Source: Harmothoe impar
Lineage: Eukaryota > Annelida > Polychaeta > Phyllodocida > Polynoidae
Reading direction: 5' to 3'
DNA length: 64,000 nucleotides
Assembly (NCBI GenBank): GCA_947462335.1
Contig: OX381705.1
Coordinates: forward strand, 3,710,703 to 3,774,702
Part shown: one piece after another, positions 23,960-36,880 of the stretch
Layout: the number at the start of each line of letters is the position of its first letter
How positions within the stretch are numbered: the stretch's first letter is position 1
Program-made: the position numbers and the translations under genes
Notes under the pieces: model-generated
What the model saw: only the letters and a program-made list of their open reading frames with translations
What the model was told of the DNA's origin: nothing
Databases searched by the model: none

Positions 23960-26463
23960 ATGATGAAGTGTGAGGTGTGTTACCAGATCTACCATGGGGA
24001 GCTTGAGGAGTGCCCCAACTGCAGTGAAAAGTCCAAGGTGGAGGGTTCTAGGAAAGCATTGGAGGACTTACAGAGGAAAGTGAAGCTGCAAGACACTAAG
24101 ATGGATGACTTGACCCCCAGTCTCCTGGAGCCTAGCCATGATATGGTGGAAGCAGTAAAATCACTTCAGGAAAGCATGAAGAGCATGCAGCGACAATTCA
24201 AGGAAATGATGAATGACAGACCACAGGCCAGGATGGTGGGTGGTATTGAGGATCAGGGTAAAGGTTCTGCTTGTCTCAGGTCAAACCGGTGCAATATAAC
24301 TCAGAGTCAGTATAAGTATATACTTAGTCCATAAACTCTTCTTCCTGTCAAGACTGGCTGTTGGGCTTTTACAAGTGATCCTTTATAAGGGACTGCATCC
24401 AAACATGAATTCAAAATGGGATGAAAGAGTTTTCTACAATCATTACAAAAAGATAACTGACTATGAAAGTATTTTTATAATCATTACACAATTGAGATCT
24501 CCATTTTATACACGCTGCAAGTAGCATAATCTTTACCCAGGCACTTATTACTATTTTATATTCCAACCTTGCTAAAATCTAAATCTCTCAAACCTTTACC
24601 TCAAGTTTACTCTGGAACTGCATAGATGATCTTCACTTGCTGTTGACTGGTGATTTCAACTTCAAGGCATTTTTCAGTTTTAGTATAATTGGTTCTTTTT
24701 GCTTCGATGAGTATAATCCTGTACCTGTTTGTCACAATATGATTAATTTTTCCTTTTCAGAAAAAATCCTTAAAACGAAGACTACCACACAGACAGAACA
24801 GAAGCCATTGGATGAGCCTGTAACAGACAAGTCAGATATAGCAGACATCCTGCAGACCTTCTCTACCTCTGCCTCCATGCATGGCCTCAGTAAGATAACC
24901 CAGGTGCGGTACACACCATTCAGGGTCATCTGGATTCTAGCCACCCTTACATGTTCTGGTCTGCTGATAGCTCAGATTTATCAGCAAGTTTACTTATACA
25001 GCCAGCACAACAAGAAGACTGTTGTCTCTGTTAACTATGACCCTATTAACTTTCCTGATGTCTCAATCTGTAACCACAGACACATTGATGTTGATATCCT
25101 CTACAGCCTCTTTTCCCAAAAACATCTTAATCAGGGTGATTTCGCTCCTATAGAAGAAAATGTATCAAGAGCAAGGCCAGAACTGGAAAAAATATTCACA
25201 TGGAGAATAAATGAATATGATAAAACTATTGAATACTACTCCAAACCTAATGAGAACTATTCAACATTACTCAAAGCTTTCTCAAGAACAACAATTTGGC
25301 AAGCTCTGAATTTGACATACAGTGGGGTAAACACCTTAGTGGCACCTGTTGAAGAACTGGTTACAGTCTGTCAGTGGGGAGATGAGGAATGTACATCTGT
25401 CTATTAGGTAATACGAGACAGTTATTTCAGAAAATGTGTAACACTCCAAGCGCCATCAGGAATACAACAGGGGATTGAAAATGGACTGTCTGTCATATCC
25501 CTAGTAGGATCTGGTGTGTTGAAGTCTGAAATAATTAATAAATTTAATGTTGAAATACCTGGTCTATCAGAGTTTGGTCACCCCCTTTCTGGTGCTGAGG
25601 GTCTACGTGTGGTGGTCCACCAACAGGGCACTCCTCCACTCCCCATGTCTGAGGGCTTCACCATCCCCCCAGGTTACATGGGGTCCCTGGGTATCAAGGT
25701 GAACAGGTACAAGAGGATGGGAGCCCCACATGGAAACTGTATGAAAACTGACCCCTACCACCCTAGTGATGTGTACCGTTTGCCTGTATGCCTACAGAGG
25801 TGCATACAGCACAATACTGTACAGGTATGTGGCTGCAGGAACCCTGACCTCCCTGTAGACTTCCACACACACACAAACCTAAGGTGTAACAACCTAGAAC
25901 CCATCCCAGACAACTGTCAGGGTGACAAACCCCCACTCTACTGCCTTCAACCTTTTGAACACCTGGATGATAATTTGAACTGCTCAGAGCGTATCAAGAA
26001 TGACATTCTGGCCAAGACTGACATCATGAATCACTGTGGGTGCTATCCAGCCTGCAGTGAGGATGCCTACAACATAGGGTTCAGTCTGGGTGCTTGGCCA
26101 TCTCTCATGGAGACTGACATCTTATGGATGGGTCAAGTGGGACCCAAGGTATGGCAACTTATGCAGCACCTCAACTACTCTGACACCAAGAGGCGACTGT
26201 TTGAGAACTACTTCACAGACTCTAACCGGTACAAGGCCATGCAGGACTTTGTGAAGCTGAACGTGTACCTGTCAGACGCTGCTGTACAGGAGACCACAGA
26301 GCAGGAGGACTACCTGCTCATTCACCTGGTGGCAGATATAGGGGGTGCCATGGGGCTGTGTATCGGCATGTCTGTTCTCAGTATGATGGAGATTGTACAA
26401 CTGCTGCTGGATCTTCTAATGGCAAGTTGTAAGAGGAAGCCGGTGAAAGAAGTAACTACATGA
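23960..26463 (+). CDS. DEG/ENaC sodium channel with N-terminal zinc ribbon, one in-frame TAG
   Basis: Two exons, 23960-24257 and 24761-26463, join in phase 1 (CAG G|gtaaag; ccttttcag|AA). The 666-codon frame holds a zinc ribbon (MMKCEVC ... ECPNC, Cys4, 7, 18, 21), an amphipathic coiled-coil-like segment, the DEG/ENaC His-Gly gating motif (SASMHGLSKI, about 139), TM1 (about 151-180), FPDVSICN after TM1, a Cys-rich extracellular domain (CLQRC, CGCRNPD, NHCGCYPAC ... WPS) and TM2 (about 617-653) with ADIGG and the G-M-S selectivity filter. The family forms trimeric amiloride-sensitive Na+ channels of the plasma membrane. ATG 23960 was chosen as the first ATG after an acceptor-like TTGTTTCAG; ATG 23963 is equally possible. 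Odd: TAG at 25405-25407 (codon 315) with the frame intact on both sides, so it is a nonsense allele, recent pseudogene or sequencing error. The zinc-ribbon fusion is unusual for the family as I know it. Confidence 0.85.
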
Positions 26464-26563
26464 AAGACATTATGACCAATGTATGCTGGATTTTCTAATG
26501 GCATGTTGTAAGAGGAAGCCGGTGAATGAAGTAGCTACATGACAGACATTATGACCAATGTAT
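26406..26563 (+). repeat. 79-bp tandem duplication of the ENaC C-terminus
   Basis: 26406-26484 (codons for the end of TM2 to the stop, plus flank) is repeated at 26485-26563 with a handful of changes. The second copy lies in the 3' UTR and ends just before the poly(A) signal. Confidence 0.9.
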
Positions 26564-26564
26564 A

Positions 26565-26570
26565 AATAAA
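26565..26570 (+). terminator. Poly(A) signal AATAAA of the ENaC gene
   Basis: AATAAA lies 102 bp after the stop codon, directly after the duplicated tail. Confidence 0.6.
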
Positions 26571-27029
26571 ACTATCGATTTTCCTTTTTTTAAGCAGTTT
26601 CAGTAATGTTTCAGAGACATATTGCTTGTTTGAATGGCAGATTGGTCTAATTCTAATTCACATCTTCACATATGAGTTAGACACAGTAAAAATTGCATCT
26701 AGCTGAGTAAATATAGTACTAGAATAAACTTTTTAGAACAGAAATTCCTAGCCTGCCATCCTTACCTCCAGGTGCCCGTTCTCTGAGGCAGCTCCCCCTC
26801 ATCGATCAAAACCTCTCTACCAGAATAGTCTCACATTAATTAGAAGTCTACTTTTTGTCGTACCTCATTGATTTCTTATTTAAGGGCCGTGTATTACCAG
26901 AGGTGCAAGTCCCTGATCACCTTAAGTCATCATTCTCCAAGCATATCCATCCGCACTCTCCAAGCAGGAACATGGAGCAGCACACTTTGAACAACCAAAA
27001 TGGAAGATCAAATTCTGAGGTGTAAAGGT

Positions 27030-27800
27030 CATGACATTGCTGCAGTCAGGTCAAACAATCTCAATCAGCTGCTGGGAAATGCATGCCAGAGAAGAATAAG
27101 GCAGTCATGTCAGCTTAGACTAATTCCTGACCATTTTATTCTGGTCCTTGCTGTAATGTATGCTAAATAAAATTGAACAAGTGGTGATGAGGGTTGTTGT
27201 CTGTTCCTGAGGCTACTGTCATGCATGGCACTCATTGCAGTTTTAACACCAGATTCGAAGGTGCCACCAACAAGACAAGATGCCATTTCTTGCAAAAAAG
27301 GAACCATATTTTGGTCAATTCATCTTTCTCATGGATATTGTATCCACCATCTGGATTTCATTTCAACAGAACAAAAGCTGGTCACCATGAGAAACACAAA
27401 GAATTATAATCAATGATATGGGCATTCTGTAAGAACAATTTCTTTTGGATTTAATTTGGATTATTGAAGGGGATTGATTATGATCTGTCAATAATAAATT
27501 GAATGCCGCTTGTATTTTGTCTTGAGGGGAAAGGGCCTGGGGAATGGGATGTTGAATTGGGGAAGGGAAACTTTTTTTATTCAATTGAATAATTATCCAA
27601 GGTTAAACTACTTGCCCAGCCCAATATCAAGGTTTTATAAAATTTCTCAGAATGGGGAGTTAAAACTTTAAAGCTTGACAGAGGATATTTATCAAAAAGA
27701 AGAAACAGTTGACTAGTAAAATCCAATTGGCCTTTCCCCTCATGGGACCTAAAAGACATGTAATATTGGGAGACTTGGATCATTTGATTAAGCATTACCT
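27030..27800 (+). other. Conserved non-coding element, copy 2
   Basis: ACCATCTGGATTTCATTTCA, ACAAAAGCTGGTCACCATGA and GAAACACAAAGAATTATAAT match copies at 21.2-21.9 kb (direct) and 51.7-52.0 kb (reverse). Together with copy 1 it brackets the ENaC gene. Confidence 0.6.
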
Positions 27801-30639
27801 CATTTCCAAAACCCAAGAATAGCTTGACAAAAGTTCATTTGTCTCATTGATAACATCATGATAGCCTTACAATGTGCTGTTCTTATTTATTACTGAGTTG
27901 ATGAAATCACTGAAAGTTTTGAGAAGAGGCCAAAAGTTAAAATGCAATATTCTATCAGAATTTGTATGACAAGTACATGGTTTTAACAAGAGCCAACCTG
28001 TGTTTCATACCTGTTTCCCCCTCAAATAAAGATGTAGAATACATCATCATAAACATGTTATATTGAATGACCTGATATCTTATAACAATGATACTCCTCC
28101 TGAAAAGTTCAAATAATGAAATTTCTTTGCTATGCTCTTTTCTCATACTGAGGCATGGATGTAACCCTGGTAGATCCCAGCATCATGCTTATCACTCATA
28201 GGTTGATGCATTCAAAGATGGTGAGTATAATGGCCTTTTTTAGTTATGATGATGATTAGTATGTTGGCTAGTCTTGCTGCACGATACAATCCTTAGAGGG
28301 TTAAACACTACTCCCTACATCACTGTAAAGCAGTTGGCAAATAGAGGGAGATATTTCCATAACATGAAGGACATAGTATTGACTGACGGTAGGTGCATGT
28401 CATGTCAGGAATAGACAACATGCCATTGTGTACTTGTAAACCATTTATGTGCCAGGTTTCATGTTGTCATGGCATTTTGTTTTACTACATTTCTTCTGCC
28501 CCTGCTGATCTACTATCTGTCTCACTTGCTGCAGTTGTCCTTTGATACCCCTGCATTGCCTTAATGAGTTACTGTTGACTTACGTGGTAGCATGTTCAAA
28601 CAAGCTTCACATTTGTATGTTTAGAGCCCCATGTGTATCTTTGATGCCCACTCTTTGGAGGCCTTTTTATATTTGATTAATCTTTAGATGAACCTTATAT
28701 GTGGAGTAAAATAAAGAACTGCTAAATTTTGGTCTTTTGCTTATTTCTTTAACAACAGCAGCCAGGAGCAGCTCACATTACGTTAATGGGCGGAAGAGTT
28801 TACAGGATAAGACCCCAATGCAGAGTATCTGTGTCTTCTGATCTGTTATCTGAGCTGTCCCTTTGGTCTCCTCCACATATTTCCCGCTTAGAGCAGAGTC
28901 TGCTTTGAGCAAGAGACAGGACAAGTATTAGAAGGGAATTTATACAGAGTAGAATAAAAAGGGAATTTACCTCTGGGCCATGTTTTATATTGCTTCAGAG
29001 TAAATTGCCTTTTTGATCTCTGGGACCTATATAGCATACAGCCACAGGGGTAGACATTAAAATGTAATCAGCGACAGAATATGGTATACCCATAGGCTGT
29101 TTCCTAAAGTAATGATAATCTGAAAATGTCTCGCACCGTATAGTGACCTCCAGGCATGAAGTTAACTGATGGAAGCTTTATTCCCGTGAGTATGATTAAA
29201 AGTCCCCAATAGTTCAATGTCTCCTGGGCTTCTTGGTACTAGCCTTAAGTCAAATAATAACATCATCTGCAGATACATCTGCAATATTGTCAGGTAAACA
29301 GATTATGGCTCACAGCAACACATCGCTATTTTGTATGGTGCTCATCACTTTTCAATGGTTAGCAGATAACAACATTTATTAACGGTGAGAGTGACTATTG
29401 GTTGTTTCTCTCCATTACATCAACTAAAATATTAGATACTCTGTTGATCCATGTCCCTGAGAATTCCATCTTCATTATATAATACATGCAGATGCCCTCT
29501 CAACATCCGCAAATTATGACTTTGAGGCTAATATTGCTATATAGGGTTAGTGTCAGAGTAAGCCACCCTGAGATATCACATTTACTTCAGCCTCAAAGAC
29601 CATAGCATGATTAAATAAGGACATTTAACTGAAGGAGTAGGAAAATGAGTGAAAGGAGATCAATAGGGTCAAGTCTTTGCTGATAAGAGCAGGGGAATTT
29701 ATTTATTGGTCTAAAACTAGTGGCTAAAAAACCATAGCACTAAAATATTCAGTTGCGTATAAATTTTCTTTTTTTAAGAGAGAGAAATAATATAACATTT
29801 TATGAAATAAGCGTCAATTCAGAAACATTGAGAAGGTGACCTTGTGGCAGAATAGGACAAGGCAAAGAGAGGAAGGACAGACAGACATAGGAGAAAAGGA
29901 ATAGGCAGATAAAATAAGCAGAAAAGTTGGGGAATGAGACAGGGTGTGTGTTGCCTTTCCATGTTCCTCAGCAGCCGGGTCATGCTTCCTCAGCTGGCCC
30001 TCTGTGATGAACAGGACCCGGCCCAAATGTCGGGATCCTCAACAGCTGTGACTTCCACCGAGTATGAGCAATCTGAGAACCAGAATGAGCTGCAGCATCT
30101 GTGTTTAGCAGACAGTTCCCTGCCAGTGTAGCTGCAGATAACCTCCGTGAGAAGACTGTGAAACTGTGGGAGGATAGGGGTGAGAGGGTTCAGTGAAGAG
30201 GCATACCTGTACTAAAGTTGTATTACCTTTTTAATCAGAGGCTAAATGTTGTCTATCCCAGCACCATTCAAATTATAGCTTTGTCTTTGTCTGTATGTCT
30301 CCTGTGTTTGTCCCTGTGTCTTTCCCTGTAACTGTCCCTGTCACTGCCTCAGTTTATCTCTGACTTGCCTCCATCCCCCTCTCTCCATCTGACTACCCTT
30401 TCTTACATCTTGTTCCATCACTTTCTTTTCTTTTGCTTCAACTTCCATTTCTATAAACCTCTATCCCTTACTCCATTTGTACCTTCTTTCTTCCTTTATA
30501 TAAGAGTGTACAATACAAAAGAAAACAAGTTGCAGTCCTTTTATCTGGCTATACAACATTGTGTTGGTTTGGGGAATCTTGATGAATTGGAGTTATAGTA
30601 CTTCAAGAAGTCTGTCTTAGATGTATGAACCCTTAGCGG

Positions 30640-30757
30640 TATGTGTGAGTGTGGAAACAGCTGACTGGAGCTGCAGCTGTTGTAGTTGTGTGTGTGTGGG
30701 GTGAGGGTGTGTGGCACACCTGTGGGGTCAGCTCTATAGGGAACAGTATCTCACATG

Positions 30758-30801
<44 letters not shown>

Positions 30802-30810
30802 ACACACAGA
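30640..30810 (+). repeat. CA microsatellite in a block mirrored at 48.55-48.74 kb
   Basis: (CA)n runs at about 30763-30808. The flanks GTGTGGAAACAGCTGACTGG, GAGCTGCAGCTGTTG and GGGTCAGCTCTATAGGG are found in reverse complement at 48540-48740, which also ends in a CA run. It is part of the inverted duplication. Confidence 0.65.
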
Positions 30811-31264
30811 TGTAGATCCTCTCACACACCCAGTCAATACTACAATGTCCTCACATTGATTCTGATGCGAAATCTCACAGTGTGTCTGGATTCAGTCCGG
30901 ACACTGGTAAGCAACCATGTTGTATGTCATTGAAAGTTTGATATCAACAAAAATACATAGTCCCTGACATCAGAATTATAGCAGTAGTGCATGCAGGGTG
31001 GACACTGCAGCATTGAGGTACTGCTGTAGCTACATACATAGTGTGTCAAAGCATGCAAGATGTCATGCAGTCTAAACATACACACACATCAGCGGCCTTT
31101 AGGCTTGTAGGTGTAGCTACACGTGTAGGCCGTTATTTGAAATACCATACACCACTTCTCAAAATTCCTACTTCCCTTTGGCTTCTCTCCCCACAAAAGA
31201 TACCTTAGCTTCCCCTTACCTCCCAATCCTCAACTCCTTATGCGGCCTCCTTGTTAATGTCAGG

Positions 31265-31365
31265 AGTCAGATTCTGTTTGCTGCAGTGGGGACTGGACTT
31301 ACTTATAAGGTATAGACCGTCACCATCCATCTTCTTCAAGAGCCTCACGTAATTTAATTTTCTTA
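31265..31365 (+). other. Three-copy element GACTGGACTTACT ... GTCACCATCCAT, copy 2
   Basis: GGACTGGACTTACTTATAAG and CCGTCACCATCCATCTTCTT match 22.64 and 54.90 kb. Confidence 0.5.
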
Positions 31366-33359
31366 TATTACGTCAGCTCTTTTTTAATACCTTATACCGG
31401 ATAGTGTTTAGAAATGACACTACACAAGAGTGAATAGAAAGAGTTCAAGTGACAATCTTAGAACCTGTTCTTGACTAGGATATTATCCCTGTGACTCACA
31501 ATACAGCTGCTTTTCTGTAAAAAGAAAAACAGAAAATGCTAACAAGGCCTGAGACTTCCTTACCATTATCTGAACATGCTCAGGAGCCCACTCTACTACT
31601 CAGTGACAGGACTTTGGTTTCTGGTTGCTGCACACAGACATGTCCTGTACATTATCAAAGAGCCCTTTGGTATTATATGTTCTGGACTGAGCACCAGGGG
31701 TTGTCTGTGTCATGTAGCCTGCTAAAAGACATCAGGCTGACCCCCATGCAGATAGATACAATGTCCAAGCAGTCTCAGCAGTCTGTTTTCACTCTGCACA
31801 AGGCTGGGATGTGACAACTCTATGCCTGAATACAATTCAAAATGCAAAAGAAATATTATGCTCAACGTCAAATGGAATAGGCATGTGGGGATAACACTCA
31901 AGGATGAAAGACTTTTGTGAACCTTTATCTATAGTCACACCGTGGATATACTGGAACACCATAATACTATAAAATACCAGTGAGAACTAGAGAGAAATGT
32001 TACCTGTATCTGAGGGTCATGTAATGTAATATCGGACAGTTAAAAGCTTCTGTGCCACAGGGCCCTACAGTACAGGCCTGCAGGTCACACAGTGTAGTAG
32101 ATGCAGCCATTAAAATCATACATCTTACATGAGATCATAAGCTGTCTGTGAATTGTATTTTCTGTGCTTAGCAGCCATCTAATTTTGTTAGGTTCATAAA
32201 TAACTATACTTCAGTGCATAATGGTCAAGGTGTCAGTTCTATGTTGAACACTACATTAACATTTAATCAACATTGACAACCAGCTGTTGATTCATCCCCT
32301 GGGCCACAGGACATCAAGGAGGGTGATGCAGATAACCTGCTGTAATGATATTCATACAAAACACTTTTGGATGATTAAATTTACCAAGCCTAATGATCAA
32401 ACTAGATCGAGATGGCATACTTTGTGGTAATTAAGCTAGAGTTGCTGTCACAGTAGACACCAATAGCACAGTGGGTGTTCCAGCACATCTTAGGCTTTTC
32501 ACAATAATAACACTAAGTCTCTATCAGGGTCTCATTGAGGCAATAACTGCCTTCATGCAATGTGCTTAAAGGTATACGTTTGCTATGTTAATATGTTTAT
32601 ATGTAGGGAAGCCATCCATGTCATAACTGAACTACTGATATGACACAGAACACAATTCAGTTGGAAGCCGTTTTCCAGCGTTTCTCCTCATACAGGTGAA
32701 ACAAAAATGGTATTGAAAGCTTATATAAATTCTGCAACTTTGAGATTACATCCATTTCCAAGGAAGTGCATGTAAGGTAAAATAAAGGTAAAAAAAGAGA
32801 GACACATATTGCTAACTACACCACGGCAAGGGTGTAACATGAAACAAGCAACAGGAGAGCTGTCAGCAGGGTGTTCACATGCAGTATCCCCCAGTGTTTG
32901 ATATCAGTTAATGAGATGTGTAATAAGGAATGAAAATGGATTTGACCAGGTAAAGAAGATGGATTGTGACAGGATGTACAGTATAAGGAAGTCAAGGCCC
33001 TATATCATAGTGCAAGGCTTGCTTCTAAGTACAACAGCTATATGCCCAACTGGCGGCTCAGCAGAAGGTTTGAAAGGGGATACAGGGCAAGAGACCAGAC
33101 AGAGCAGAAACGGGAGGCCGGTGGGGCAGACTAAACTACAAAGTGATGGCAAAATGAGAGAAGAGGCAATCCTCCAACAGATTATCTCATCTTTTTCTAC
33201 TGGCACTACTTCCTCTCTGCCAAAATGCAGGGGATTTCCCTGGAAACTTACCTACACTATGCTTAAGTCACTCGTAGAAGTAGGGACAGGTGTCACTAGG
33301 AGTATTTGGTGTAAGGTGTCATGTTTTCTAAATAATACCTAGTGATCCATCACTATAGA

Positions 33360-35060
33360 CCAGCAGCTCACAGCTGTAGGCCATTGGGTGGGTCCCAAGA
33401 AAGAGATTAGAAATGAAGTTCCGTTCCAATGAAGGGGGCACTAAATTTTAAAGGTGGTTTCATATAGCTATTGCCCCCACCAATCTGAGAAAAAAGTTCT
33501 CCGCGTAAAATTGCACCGTTTGCACGTGGGGCAAGGTCAAAGGTCAAGGTCATTCAAAAATAGGGCTAGGCCTGAAAATTTACTTATTTTTGAACTGCTC
33601 TGTTAATATCAACAGGGCGGGTCCAAAATTGTATGTCAAGGTAGGATGATATGTGAACTTTATCCATGAGAAATCAAAATGACCTTGGCCAAGTTCAAGG
33701 TCACTTTTTTCAAGGTAAAATATTGAAATTTGGCCCAAAATAGCTATCATCCTTGGTTTCAATAGACCTGGATATCAGGAATATCATCATAAGTATGACC
33801 TATGCTGCTCAAATGATGAGGAGATGTCATAGGGACAATTTCTACTTGAAATTACTGAAAAATGGCTGCTGTTTCTATGGCAACCAGGACTTATTTCAAC
33901 GTTTGATATAATAAATAGCTGCTATGAGAAAAACCTCATGGTGACCTCTAGAGCTTAATTTGTACTGAATCACTTAGATATCTGGCATGGATATAGAACA
34001 TGATGACTGCCTTATATTAATTCCTTAATATGACCTCTATCAAGGTCAAGGTCATAGGAGCAAGGTCAAATGTAGGAATTTCTGTCTTTTTGGCCATGTT
34101 TGCTATATTTAGACATAATCCAGTAAGAGTACAATGATGTCTACGGGTATTATTTTTTGGGCATTCTGTTTTTGTATAGCCAATGGCCCTAATAAACATT
34201 GGCAAAAGGTTCTCCACTCAAGGTCATGTAGTTTTCTTGCAGGATGAGGTCAAAGGTCAAGGTCACTCAAAAAGCCAAAAGGGGGGTTTGCGATAAAACA
34301 TACTCATCTTTGAACTGCCCTTTTGATATTAACAAGAAGAGGCTATACTTACATGTCAAGATGGAGTTGTATAGCACCTTTGTCCATGAGAAATTAAAAT
34401 GACCTTGGCCAAGGTCAAGGTCACTATTATCAAGGTCAAATATTGAAATATGGCCCAAAATAGCTATCATCCTTGGTTTCAATAGATCTGGTGATCAGGA
34501 ATATGATCATAAGTTTGACTTATGCTGCTCAAATGATGAGAAGATGTCATAGGGACAATTTCTACTTGAAATTCCCGAGAAATGGCTGCCGTTTCCATGG
34601 CAACCAGTACCTATTTCAATGTTTGATATAATAAATAGCTGCAATGAAAAAACCTCATTGTGACCTCTAGAGCCTAATTTGTATTGAATCACTTAGATAT
34701 CTGGCATGAATATAGAGCATGATGACTGCCTTCTATTAATTCCTTAATATGACCTCTATCATTTTGATTTCTCATGGATAAAGGTCTTACATCACCCTAC
34801 CTGGTCATAAAATTTTGGACCCGCCCTGTTGATAAGTTCAAAAATAAGTAAATTTTCAGGCCTAGCCCCATTTTTGAATGACCTTGACCTTTGACCTTGC
34901 CCTACGCGCAAACGGTGCAATTTTACGCGGAGAACTTTTTTTCTCAGATTGGTAGGGGCAATAGCTATATGAAACCACCTTCAAAATGTAGTGCCCCTTT
35001 CATTGGAACGGAACTTCACATTCTGGTGGCTCACCCTGTGGCCTACTGCTCACACTATCA
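33360..35060. mobile_element. Non-autonomous element with ~200-bp terminal inverted repeats
   Basis: Left end (GAAGTTCCGTTCCAATGAAG, GGTGGTTTCATATAGCTATT, AAGTTCTCCGCGTAAAATTG) reappears in reverse at 34800-35018, with weaker pairing outward (GTAGGCCA). Inside is a direct repeat with period 720 (about 33530-34020 and 34250-34770). No transposase frame is present. The sequence is dense in AGGTCA half-sites, including CAAGGTCAAAGGTCAAGGTC. Confidence 0.8.
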
Positions 35061-36880
35061 GGTATAATGGATATGGACGCCCCCCCCATCTCATAATTCA
35101 CAAACAGTCTACACTTACCTGTGCTCATTTCAAGCCATGATGCATGAATGAGGGAAAGTCGATGTAAAGTCACAAATAACAAACAAGCAATGAAATCAGT
35201 ACTAATCCATATAAATCATGGAAAAAATAACAATTAGCAACAATGCACTGGACTGAATGTATCTACAGTTATACAGAGATCTCAATCAATTACATGACCC
35301 TTGACGTCTTCTGATTAACGGGTCACAAGACCCACATCAGTAACAATACACTGCAACTAACAACCAACAATATTAAATACATTATTAAAGGCCTACAGAC
35401 ACCGGAGGCAAGTTGTGGAGTAACAAGGTGGCTGTAAAGTAACAAGACTCTTCCTCCTGTTCTTGCATCATGCCTCCAGTCTGAGAAGTACATAATGGTG
35501 GATATAGAGACATGGCAAAATTTCTCTAAAACTTATTCAATTCAATTCCTTCTGACAGATATAAAGTATTGGCCAGCAGCATACTTCTTATGTTAATTCT
35601 TCTGTAACTCAATTACATCAAACATTATCCAACTTTACATTTAGGTTCAACCCTCTTCAAATAATGTGTGTGAACGTGCTTCCAACCAAACTATGGTATA
35701 ACAAAGACCCATATATATTGACAGATATGGCAGATAATCATGTTGTCATGATGCACTAATGCAGTAAATTACTGGCACTGCATTGGTACATCAGGCCAAG
35801 CTGTCAGGGGACCTCAACATTCCAGTGGAAAGGCCACACTAATGCACCATGCTGCCCCTTAAGGGTTAGCTTCGGTCATTGTTGACCCCAATATGACCCA
35901 GTGCTTATTTAAGGTGTTACAAATAATGATTTTAATCTAAAACATGAGTGACTCTTATGCTACTCAGGAATATTTTATCTGTGACCCAGATAATATCAGA
36001 TCCTGCATAGGTTGTATGCGTAGAACTGTGTCTATGTCACACTCAGTGTACAAGTTGTGTTAACCTAACCACAAGTTGGACTCATGCTAACCCTTACAGG
36101 GCAGCATGATGTCTCTATGTTACTTTGTTATATGATAAATCAAGACAAAGCTGCTGAGTCATTAGCTGACACTGTGTCATGTGGATTCTTTACAAAACTA
36201 TCAACCCACATGATGCATGGATTTATTATTTATCATGTTATTCACCATGACAGTAAAGAGCATTGGGCATTCACACACTGTGCTGCTTTAAAGGATAATG
36301 TGGAGATCCAACCTACACTCCAGGAAATGCGGATACAAGATCCGGTGACCATGTTTATCATGTGACTGGCCACTATAGATCTTAAGGGTAGGTGACAGAC
36401 AGCTTTTATGATAAATGATTCAATAATATTTCTCATTTGTCTGTAAAACACACAAATCAAATTTAGTTTTTTGTAAACATATTGTAGGGTAACACCTTAG
36501 GTTTGTAGTAGTAGGTCTTTGATACCTTTGATTGAATGGCCTCCAGGACTGTTGTTTTAATAGTCTCTTGCCTAACTTTTATGATTTTGGGATAACTTGG
36601 TCATACATTTTACATATATAGGATTTCATCACCTCATATGATACACACTATATATAATACATTATATTTGTGAACCAACACATGTGGATGGATTTATATC
36701 TTAAAACCCTTATTAAAAAACAGGCCCAAATCTTTCTTTAAAAAGAACCATACATATCCACTGTGAAATAGGTAATGAATAAACATTTTCTGGCATATTT
36801 TTATTGAGGTAGGTTAAACCATCAAAAGGCACATTAGTGACCTAGTCTTGTAGTGTGGATCTATAGATTCGGAGTGGTGC
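35061..36880. other. Intergenic stretch upstream of the FReD gene
   Basis: A segment at about 35340-35480 (AACAAG..TCTTCCTCCTGTT, TGCCTCCAGTCT) is repeated directly at 55.65-55.82 kb. A copy of the TGCAGC hairpin family lies at 35741-35796. No gene or clear promoter motif recognised. Confidence 0.4.

Larger units (their letters stand above)
26600..33355. other. Intergenic stretch, no gene recognised
   Basis: It holds the CNE copy at 27.0-27.8 kb, the mirrored CA-repeat block at 30.6-30.8 kb and the element copy at 31.3 kb. A pyrimidine-rich tract lies at 30300-30500. Open frames here are short and unsupported. Confidence 0.4.

Noticed and set aside
30365..30598. 77-aa open frame rich in Pro, Ser and Phe
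   Set aside because: It reads through a pyrimidine-rich low-complexity tract; no homology pattern or splice support.
36084..36365. 93-aa open frame upstream of the FReD gene
   Set aside because: No recognisable motif, no splice sites, and composition like the surrounding non-coding DNA.
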